NCBI GenBank assembly: GCA_017853455.1
Contig: JAFMJM010000097.1
Coordinates: 1-8,482 of the forward strand
Origin: Acidimicrobiia bacterium
Lineage (GTDB): Bacteria; Actinomycetota; Acidimicrobiia; IMCC26256; PALSA-555
Length of the DNA stretch: 8,482 nucleotides
Reading direction: 5' to 3'
The translations under genes and the position numbers were made by a program. The notes below the pieces were generated by a model, which was not told the DNA's origin, ran no database searches, and saw nothing but the letters and a program-made list of their open reading frames with translations. This document shows positions 1-6,930 of this stretch, in pieces; position 1 is the stretch's first letter; each line of letters begins with the position of its first letter.

Positions 1-483
1 GCGACAGCGACCGGGGTGCCGGGGTCGAAGCACGACGACGCCCAGGCACAGGACGCTCCGACGCACACGTCGTCGTTGGAGCTGGTGGGCGTGGTCCTCG
101 CCGGGAACCACGCCCCGGCCGGGATGCCCACCGACCTCGGGGTGGGAAGCAACTCGGGTCACCCGGAGGCGACCGTCCAGGCCGATTCGTCGTTGGTGGG
201 CGGCCTCTCCACCAACGTCACGCTGGCGGGAACCCGGATCCTGCGCGGCAGCGACCCCAAGCTGGGCCCGCTCGCCGACAACGGTGGGCCGACCCTGACG
301 CACCTGCCCCTGGCCGGGTCGCCGGTGATCGACGCCGGTCCGGTCGTCGTGCCCGACTTCCCGGGCAACGCCGACGACCAGCGCGGCCCGGGCTACGAAC
401 GGACCAGCGGTCCCGTCTCCGACATCGGTGCGGTCGAGGTCCAGGTTCCCCGGCCCGAGCCCGAACCCACGTTCACCGGCTGA
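1..483 (+). CDS. C-terminal fragment of a secreted/surface protein with choice-of-anchor Q type domain (5' end outside window)
   Basis: The reading frame is open from the first base and ends at TGA 481-483, so this is the last 160 or so residues of a longer protein. The stretch [20 protein letters not shown] followed by PVIDAG, then DDQRGPG and DIGAVEVQ, is the hallmark of the choice-of-anchor Q domain. That domain sits at the C-terminal end of long bacterial surface proteins, often after right-handed parallel beta-helix (Pbp/POMP-like) repeats. The visible upstream part is rich in Gly, Asn, Val and Leu, as expected for the last beta-helix coils. The family is extracellular, and a binding or adhesive role is usual but unproven. 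After the domain there is only a short Pro/Glu tail ([12 protein letters not shown]), with no LPXTG motif, no hydrophobic helix and no basic tail, so no anchor is visible. A GTG at position 16 lies inside the domain region and is not a credible start. The gene converges on the glycosyltransferase gene. Confidence 0.8.
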   Translation, partial: ATATGVPGSKHDDAQAQDAPTHTSSLELVGVVLAGNHAPAGMPTDLGVGSNSGHPEATVQADSSLVGGLSTNVTLAGTRILRGSDPKLGPLADNGGPTLTHLPLAGSPVIDAGPVVVPDFPGNADDQRGPGYERTSGPVSDIGAVEVQVPRPEPEPTFTG

Positions 484-496
484 GCCGACCGGGCGA

Positions 497-1672
497 TCAC
501 GACGGGGTGAGCCACTCCGTGAGCGCGCGGTCGAGCAGGTCGGGGTCGACCGAGAGGTCGGCCCGGTCGGGCTGGTCCGGATTGGCCACGGTCTCGCCCT
601 CCAGGTACGCGTAGGGCTGTCCGTACACCTCGAGGCCCGACCACAGGGTGGTGACCGCCGACCAGGTGGGCTCGACGATCTCGACGACCCGGGTCGTGGG
701 GTCGGAGAACATGAGGTTGGTGAAGGCCGCACCGGTCGGTCCGACGACGGCCCCGGCCGAGGCGAACAACCTGACCTGCTCCACGACCGGCATGCCGGTC
801 AGCCGGACGCGCTCGAACCCGTGTCGCTCCAGGACGGGCACCAGACGCTCTTCGTCGACGATCCGGCCGTGGAGCGTGTCGTCACGGGAGAGGAAGAGCC
901 GACGCTCCGTCGTGGTCGCACCGACCCCGGCGGCGTCGAGCATGGTGCGGCGGAACCACGCGCCGGCGTCCGGATCGGTGACCTCCGGGCTGGGCAGTGA
1001 CGGGAACCACAGGCGTTCGCACGCCCAGGCGTCACCGGGACCGAACCGGAGCAGCCGGTCGTCGCCGATCCCGAGCAGGCGGAGGGAGTCGCGCTTCCAC
1101 CGGGGGAGGTCGGCGGGCACGACGAACGTCGTCCCGGCCGGGAGGTGGTCGGCCAACCGGTGGAGCCGCAACAGACCGTCGTGGGTCCAGTGCCAGTAGT
1201 TCGCGGCGTTGGAGAACTCGCCGAGGAGGGTGCACACGTCGCCCGCGATCCACCGGGGTCGTTTCGGCAGTGGCCGGTCGGAGTCACGGTCCAGGTCGAG
1301 GCGGATTCGGCCGTAGATCGACTGGGCGGCGATCGTGCCGTCGGGGAGGACGACCAGACCGTTGCGTCCCCAGAGGACGCCACCCGGGATCGCCAGCAGG
1401 AATCGCCCTGGGATGGTTGCGGTGGCGGCCCGGGCGAAGTCCGGCCTCGCTCGATCGAGCGCCACCGGCACGGCCCGTTCGCGGGTCCTGGTCGCGGACA
1501 GGTCGATCACCGGTATCCCGTTGTGCGTCGCCCAACCGACCAGGTCGTCGACCACGACGGGCCGGAGCCGGCGGGCCAGTCGTCCGACGGCCGGCGCCAC
1601 CCGGCGGCCGGCCCGGGTTCCCCCGATCCGCCGCCAGACGGCGGAGGCGACCCGCCTCAGTCGGTCGACCAC
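497..1672 (-). CDS. Glycosyltransferase family 61 (DUF563) protein
   Basis: The predicted product has 391 residues. Family GT61 enzymes transfer a sugar from a nucleotide sugar to a glycan acceptor; donor and acceptor cannot be read from the sequence. Visible family features are NYWHW followed by a Leu/His-rich helix (residues 158-177), the RRLFLSRDD strand-turn (257-265), IVDEERL (271-277), and the C-terminal nucleotide-binding-like stretch EQVRLFASAGAVVGPTGAA with FTNLMF (298-322). Many family members have His in place of the Thr in GPTGA, but Thr variants also occur in bacterial members as I recall. The first 37 residues are very basic, and no signal peptide or membrane helix is evident, so the protein is probably cytoplasmic. 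GTG at 1672 is chosen because it is the first usable start after the upstream gene's stop (41 nt gap). GTG at 1600 or 1555 is possible, and the ribosome site is weak for all of them. The open frame runs far upstream through the neighbouring gene, but that part is a shadow. It is the last gene of the minus-strand group, and no other glycan genes are present. Confidence 0.85.
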   Translation of the reverse strand: MVDRLRRVASAVWRRIGGTRAGRRVAPAVGRLARRLRPVVVDDLVGWATHNGIPVIDLSATRTRERAVPVALDRARPDFARAATATIPGRFLLAIPGGVLWGRNGLVVLPDGTIAAQSIYGRIRLDLDRDSDRPLPKRPRWIAGDVCTLLGEFSNAANYWHWTHDGLLRLHRLADHLPAGTTFVVPADLPRWKRDSLRLLGIGDDRLLRFGPGDAWACERLWFPSLPSPEVTDPDAGAWFRRTMLDAAGVGATTTERRLFLSRDDTLHGRIVDEERLVPVLERHGFERVRLTGMPVVEQVRLFASAGAVVGPTGAAFTNLMFSDPTTRVVEIVEPTWSAVTTLWSGLEVYGQPYAYLEGETVANPDQPDRADLSVDPDLLDRALTEWLTPS

Positions 1673-1713
1673 TCGACCACGGCCACCCCGACTCGGACCC
1701 GATCCGACCGGGT

Positions 1714-3912
1714 TCAGATGCCCGGGGTGAAGTTGGCGCTGGTGGGCTGGCGGTCGCCGCGCTCGATGGCCTCGACCAGGATCTCGGCGATGTCCTGCAC
1801 CTGGACGTCCTCGGCGCCCTGGCCCTTCACGCCGTCCTCGAGCATCACGTAGCAGAACGGGCACGCCACCGCGACCCGCGACGCCCCCGTGGCGAGGGCC
1901 TCCTGGGCGCGGTCGGTGTTGATGTTCTTGCCGGTGTGCTCCTCCATCCACATGCGCGCCCCGCCCGCACCGCAGCACATGCCCTTGGTGCCGTTGCGGG
2001 GCATCTCGACGATGTCGATGCCGGCGAGCGAGCCGATCACCTTGCGCGGCGCCATGTAGACGTCGTTGTGGCGACCGAGGTAGCACGAGTCGTGGTAGGT
2101 GACGCGCTCGTCGAACGTCGCGCCGGCCATGGAGAGCTTGCCCGAGTCGATGAGCTCGGTCAGGAACTGGGAGTGGTGGACCACCTCGTAGTGGCCGTCG
2201 AGCTGCGGGTACTCGTTCTTGATCGTGTTGAAGCAGTGCGGGCACTGCGTGATGATCTTCTTGACGCCCATGCCGTTGAGGGTCTCGATGTTCTGCATGG
2301 CGAGCATCTGGAACAGGTACTCGTTGCCCGACCGGCGGGCGGAGTCGCCGGTGCACATCTCGCTCGGGCCGAGGATCGCGAAGTCGATGTCGGCCCGCTG
2401 GAGCAGCTTCGACACGGCCCGCGACGTCTTCTTGTTGCGGTCGTCGAACGAGCCGGCGCAGCCGACCCAGTAGAGGTACTCGTGGGAGAACGGGTCGGAC
2501 GGGTCGACGATCTCGACGCCCTCGAGCGACTCGGCCCACTCGCCGCGGTCGCCCTGGTTCATCGAGTACACGTTGCCCGAGTTCTCCATCGAGCGGTACG
2601 TGTTGCCGAGCTCGGCCGGGAAGTCGCTCTCCATGAGGGAGAGGTACCGGCGCATGTCGAGGATCTTGTCGAGGATCTCGATGTTGACCGGGCAGTTCTC
2701 GTCGCAGGCCTTGCAGGTGGTGCAGGCCCAGATCTCCTCGGAGGTGATCCGCTCGAACACCGAGTCGGCGGTGACGGTGATCTCGGAGTCGACGCCCACC
2801 GGCGGCGACACGACCGGGTCGCCGGTGGCGGCCATCACCGTGCCGACCTTGAGGACGATCTCGCGCGGGTCGAGCGACTTGCCGGTGGCGTGCGCCGGGC
2901 ACACCGAGGTGCAGCGCCCGCACATCGTGCACGAGTCGAGGTCGAAGAGCTGCTTCCAGGTGAAGTCCTCGATGGTGGAGGCGCCGAACGTCTCGAGCTC
3001 GGTCTCCATGAGGTTCGGCATGGGCTTCATGGCGCCCTTGGGGCGGCCGTTGTCGCGCAGGTACATGTTCATCGGCGACGTGACCATGTGGCGCAGCTTG
3101 GTGGTCGGGAGGATCACGAGGAACGCCACGAACGCCACGAAGTGCAGGACCCACCAGGTGCGGTGCATGTCCTGGAGGAAGCCGGCCGACGAGCCCTTGA
3201 CGACGCTGGCGACGCCCCACCCGACGAACGACCACTTCTCGATGCCCGGCATGCCCTCGTGGGCGATCCGGAACCCCTCGATGAGGAACCCGGTCAGGCC
3301 GATCACGAGGAAGGTGCCGAGGATGACGGCGTCCTCGGGGCGGCTCTTGGTGCGGATGCGGTACGGGCGCTGGATGTAGCGCCGACCGATCGCCCAGAGA
3401 ATGCCGACGAGGAAGATCACGCCGAACAGGTCGGCCATGAACGCGTAGCCGAGGTACACCTTGCCGTGCAGGAACTTGAGACCCTCGGGCAGCTGGTGGT
3501 CGATCTCGAGCAGGATCGTCGCGGCGAACAGCACGAGGAACCCGAAGTAGATGAACGAGTGCATCAGGCCGGCGGCGGGGTCGCGCATCAGAGTGCGCAT
3601 CCAGACCCCGGCGCGGAAGTCCTTGAGGCGGCGGTCGACGTTGCGCTTGTTGGTGCGCCGGTCGTCCGGCGCGCCCCGCTCGTAGTTGCGGATGCGGGCC
3701 GAGATCAGGGTGGCGCACACCACCAGCATCACGGCGACCGTCCCGTAGAACAGCCAGTAGAGGGGGTCGGGGATGTTGAGGAAGACGTGTCGGGCGACCT
3801 TGGAGTCGTCCTCCCACCCGGTCAGGTGGGGGACGATGCCCGAGACGATGGTCCCCAGGGCCGCGAGGACCCCGACGACGATGACGATCTGATGCGGTTT
3901 CGGCCTGCGCAC
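1714..3912 (-). CDS. Membrane-bound (Fe-S) oxidoreductase, EtfD / ETF:menaquinone oxidoreductase type (heterodisulfide reductase-related)
   Basis: This 732-residue protein is predicted to move electrons from reduced electron-transfer flavoprotein to menaquinone in the cell membrane. Its domain order matches the EtfD (M. tuberculosis Rv0338c) and bacterial EMO family. About six hydrophobic helices come first (near residues 8-29, 50-72, 115-137, 152-176, 194-212, 252-270), with His residues such as 118, 149, 218, 257 and 275 that could bind heme b, as in nitrate reductase gamma-like domains. A ferredoxin-like domain follows with two CxxCxxCxxxCP motifs (Cys 328/331/334/338 and 397/400/403/407). 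Two cysteine-rich CCG-type domains come last: the first has Cys 485, 520 and CPHC 557-560, the second has Cys 610, CCG 646-648 and CPFC 684-687. The first CCG domain carries Cys-Thr (520-521) instead of Cys-Cys. The start is GTG at 3912, with no strong Shine-Dalgarno; an ATG start would cut into the helices. The gene lies 57 nt after the cyclic-nucleotide-binding gene. No etfBA genes are in the window, so the ETF role rests on family resemblance. A related succinate, lactate or glycerol-3-phosphate (GlpC-like) electron carrier is the alternative. Confidence 0.9.
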   Translation of the reverse strand: MRRPKPHQIVIVVGVLAALGTIVSGIVPHLTGWEDDSKVARHVFLNIPDPLYWLFYGTVAVMLVVCATLISARIRNYERGAPDDRRTNKRNVDRRLKDFRAGVWMRTLMRDPAAGLMHSFIYFGFLVLFAATILLEIDHQLPEGLKFLHGKVYLGYAFMADLFGVIFLVGILWAIGRRYIQRPYRIRTKSRPEDAVILGTFLVIGLTGFLIEGFRIAHEGMPGIEKWSFVGWGVASVVKGSSAGFLQDMHRTWWVLHFVAFVAFLVILPTTKLRHMVTSPMNMYLRDNGRPKGAMKPMPNLMETELETFGASTIEDFTWKQLFDLDSCTMCGRCTSVCPAHATGKSLDPREIVLKVGTVMAATGDPVVSPPVGVDSEITVTADSVFERITSEEIWACTTCKACDENCPVNIEILDKILDMRRYLSLMESDFPAELGNTYRSMENSGNVYSMNQGDRGEWAESLEGVEIVDPSDPFSHEYLYWVGCAGSFDDRNKKTSRAVSKLLQRADIDFAILGPSEMCTGDSARRSGNEYLFQMLAMQNIETLNGMGVKKIITQCPHCFNTIKNEYPQLDGHYEVVHHSQFLTELIDSGKLSMAGATFDERVTYHDSCYLGRHNDVYMAPRKVIGSLAGIDIVEMPRNGTKGMCCGAGGARMWMEEHTGKNINTDRAQEALATGASRVAVACPFCYVMLEDGVKGQGAEDVQVQDIAEILVEAIERGDRQPTSANFTPGI

Positions 3913-3969
3913 GGGCGCGAAACTACCCCAGGGGCGGGGTGGAGCCGGACCTGAGGCCGACCGGAGGGG
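3913..3969 (-). other. Short intergenic gap with weak hairpin between cyclic-nucleotide-binding gene and Fe-S gene
   Basis: This 57-nt spacer separates two minus-strand genes. It holds a small inverted repeat (ACCCC at 3925-3929 and GGGGT at 3936-3940, loop of 6), which on the minus strand is followed by AGTTT. The stem has only 5 bp and there is no real U-tract, so it is not a convincing terminator, and read-through into the Fe-S gene is likely. No clear promoter is visible. Confidence 0.3.
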
Positions 3970-4392
3970 TCAGTCCTGGCGGGCGTCGAGCTCGCGGACC
4001 CGCTGGGCGAGCCCCAGGAGGAGCTTGCGGGCGAACGACGCCGACTCCTCGAGCATCGCCGAGAACTCGGTCTGGGCCAGCACCAGCAGGGCCATGTCGG
4101 TGGTGGCGATCACGCTGGCCGACCGGGGCATCTTGTCGATGAGGGCCAGGTCGCCGAAGAAGTCGCCGTCGACGAGGTGGCCGACCCGTCGGCCGTTGCG
4201 GATGACGTCGGCCTCGCCCGAGACGATCACGAAGAAGGCGTTGCCGGCCGCCCCCTGGCGCACGACGATGTCGCCCGAGCGCACCAGGCGCTCCCGGGCG
4301 GCCTTGGCCACGCTCCGGATCTCTTTCTTGGTGCAGGCGGCGAAGAGGGGGACACGGGCGATGAGGTCGTCGGTGGACGTCTTGGATGCCAT
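3970..4392 (-). CDS. Stand-alone cyclic nucleotide-binding domain protein (CAP/Crp-type sensor domain, no HTH)
   Basis: The product has 140 residues and is almost entirely one cyclic-nucleotide-binding beta-barrel. Residues 5-36 form the leading helices (LIARVPLF, then a basic helix), GDIVVRQGAAGNAFFVIVSG (40-59) is the typical first half of the barrel, and FFGDLALIDKMPRSASV (78-94) is the phosphate-binding cassette. Arg90, which would pair with the cyclic phosphate, is kept, whereas the usual Glu of the FGEL motif is Asp81. A short C-terminal amphipathic helix (about 107-137) ends the protein. There is no helix-turn-helix and no enzyme or channel domain, so it cannot be a classical Crp regulator; it probably acts by contact with a partner. 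ATG at 4392 is chosen because an AGGA lies about 8 nt upstream and the barrel's N-terminal helices begin directly after it. A longer frame from GTG 4464 would run into the dnaK operator. It is transcribed away from dnaK and towards the Fe-S oxidoreductase, 57 nt ahead of it. Ligand (cAMP or cGMP) and function are unknown. Confidence 0.85.
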   Translation of the reverse strand: MASKTSTDDLIARVPLFAACTKKEIRSVAKAARERLVRSGDIVVRQGAAGNAFFVIVSGEADVIRNGRRVGHLVDGDFFGDLALIDKMPRSASVIATTDMALLVLAQTEFSAMLEESASFARKLLLGLAQRVRELDARQD

Positions 4393-4435
4393 GGGTGAAT
4401 CCTGCCACGCCCGGCGCCCCGGCGCCCGTCCGGAA

Positions 4436-4454
4436 ATTCTCCCGGCGGGGGAAT
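4436..4454. repeat. Inverted repeat upstream of the cyclic-nucleotide-binding gene
   Basis: ATTCTCCC (4436-4443) and GGGGGAAT (4447-4454) form an 8-bp imperfect inverted repeat with one G-T type mismatch around a 3-nt centre. It lies 44-62 nt upstream of the ATG at 4392, where the minus-strand promoter is expected, so it could be an operator. It is short, and chance in GC-rich DNA cannot be excluded. Nearer the start codon, two GGCGCC blocks (4413-4418 and 4421-4426) could fold into a 5-bp hairpin in the leader of that mRNA. Confidence 0.3.
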
Positions 4455-4480
4455 AGCCGCCCACTCACCAAAGTTGACAA
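4450..4480 (-). promoter_or_regulatory. Possible divergent promoter for the minus-strand gene group
   Basis: Read on the minus strand, TTGTCA (4480-4475) matches the -35 consensus at 5 of 6 positions, and 17-19 nt further on there is GCTATT/TATTCC (4457-4450) as a poor -10. The -35-like box falls on the degenerate arm of the HAIR-like site for dnaK, and the -10-like box overlaps the inverted repeat at 4436-4454. The -10 match is weak, so this is a tentative call. Confidence 0.25.
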
Positions 4481-4493
4481 CCTCAGACTCAAG
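4473..4493 (+). promoter_or_regulatory. HAIR-like operator (HspR binding site) of the dnaK operon
   Basis: The known HspR-associated inverted repeat is CTTGAGT-N7-ACTCAAG. Here the right arm ACTCAAG (4487-4493) is perfect and the spacing of 7 is exact, while the left arm GTTGACA (4473-4479) keeps only TTGA of the consensus. Position upstream of dnaK and the hspR gene at the end of the same operon support the call. HspR, helped by DnaK, would repress the operon until heat or misfolded protein draws DnaK away. Binding is inferred from the match, not shown. Confidence 0.7.
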
Positions 4494-4515
4494 GTGCTGC
4501 GGCACCGCGTACAGT
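4487..4515 (+). promoter_or_regulatory. Probable dnaK operon promoter
   Basis: TACAGT (4510-4515) fits the actinobacterial -10 pattern TAnnnT. At a 17-nt spacing the -35 region would be ACTCAA (4487-4492), a poor match that coincides with the perfect HAIR arm, so bound HspR would block polymerase directly. Transcription would then begin near 4522 and leave a leader of about 50 nt. A better -35 consensus, TTGACA at 4474-4479, lies 30 nt from this -10 and has no -10 partner of its own at 16-19 nt. The spacer contains a palindrome at 4493-4506. Confidence 0.45.
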
Positions 4516-4549
4516 CCGAAGCACCACCCCCGAAGAACCCGCTGTCCCC

Positions 4550-4565
4550 CGAACCTGGAGGTTCG
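4550..4565 (+). promoter_or_regulatory. Hairpin enclosing the dnaK ribosome binding site
   Basis: The dnaK Shine-Dalgarno GGAGG (4557-4561) is 9 nt from the ATG at 4571. It sits inside the near-perfect palindrome CGAACCTGGAGGTTCG. In RNA this can fold as a 6-bp stem (4550-4555 with 4560-4565) and a UGGA loop, which puts GGA in the loop and the last GG in the stem. The ribosome site is certain; a regulatory role for the hairpin is inference. Confidence 0.5.
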
Positions 4566-4570
4566 TCCCC

Positions 4571-6397
<1,827 letters not shown>

Positions 6398-6399
6398 TC

Positions 6400-6927
6400 G
6401 TGGACGCGACCGGAGGGTCCCCCGACCCCGAGGGCGTCGCCGGATTCGACGTCGACCCGGAGGCACTGGCCGACACGCCGGTGCCTCCGGGCTCCGACCT
6501 CGACGACGTGGCGCGCGAGCGTGACGAGATGCGGGCGCTCGCCCAGCGGGTGCAGGCCGACTTCGAGAACTACCGCAAGCGGGCGGTGCGCGAGCAGACG
6601 GCGCTGGTCGAGAAGGCCAACGCGTCGCTGCTCGGGTCGCTGCTGCCCGTGCTCGACCAGTTCGAGATGGCGGTGGCCAACCTCGACGGGGCCGACGACG
6701 CCGTGCGCAAGGGCGTCGAGCTCGCGTACGTGAACTTCCTGACGGTGCTCGAGCAGGCCGGCCTCGAGCGCATCCCGACCGACGGCGAGGCCTTCGACCC
6801 GGAGGTCCACGAAGCGGTCATGCACGACGCCGGCGACGGCGACCCGACGGTCGTCGAGACGATGCGGACGGGCTGGCGCCTGAAGGGTCAGGTGCTGCGC
6901 CCCGCGATGGTGAAGGTGGCGGGATAG
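6400..6927 (+). CDS. grpE: Nucleotide exchange factor GrpE
   Basis: The product has 175 residues. GrpE dimers bind the DnaK ATPase domain and release ADP, resetting the chaperone cycle. A variable acidic N-terminal region (1-35) leads into the long dimerisation helix (about 36-66, with the conserved VQADFENYRKRA at 51-62), then the helical-bundle part LLPVLDQFEMAV (81-92), and finally the C-terminal beta domain FDPEVHEAVMHDA...RLKGQVLRPAMVKV (132-173), which contacts DnaK. Length is at the short end for the family because the N-terminal extension and coiled coil are short. The start is GTG at 6400, 2 nt after the dnaK stop. Only a weak purine run (GAGAAG, 6383-6388) precedes it, so translational coupling to dnaK is likely. 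A later GTG near 6508 would remove the N-terminal acidic part and is less likely. Confidence 0.95.
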   Translation: MDATGGSPDPEGVAGFDVDPEALADTPVPPGSDLDDVARERDEMRALAQRVQADFENYRKRAVREQTALVEKANASLLGSLLPVLDQFEMAVANLDGADDAVRKGVELAYVNFLTVLEQAGLERIPTDGEAFDPEVHEAVMHDAGDGDPTVVETMRTGWRLKGQVLRPAMVKVAG

Positions 6928-6930
6928 CCG

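Noticed and set aside
477..487. CGGCTGAGCCG palindrome at the end of the surface-protein gene, considered as a bidirectional terminator
   Set aside because: The best fold is a 4-bp stem with a 3-nt loop and no T-run on either strand. The 13-nt gap between converging genes shows no usable terminator.
1673..3817. Upstream extension of the GT61 reading frame on the minus strand, giving 1106 codons in all
   Set aside because: Everything upstream of 1672 is a frame-shifted reading of the Fe-S oxidoreductase (Arg/Pro/His-rich, no domain). The GT61 similarity begins only in the last 391 codons.
997..3954. 985-codon open frame on the plus strand antisense to the GT61 and Fe-S genes
   Set aside because: It is low-complexity, with His, Asp, Val, Arg and Gly dominating, and shows no domain. 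It mirrors the third-position GC bias of the well-supported minus-strand genes and crosses two of them.
4474..4502. TTGACA at 4474-4479 as the -35 of dnaK
   Set aside because: At 16-19 nt downstream there is only GC-rich sequence with no TAnnnT. The better -10 (TACAGT, 4510) is 30 nt away, so TTGACA is more likely part of the HAIR arm or a chance match.
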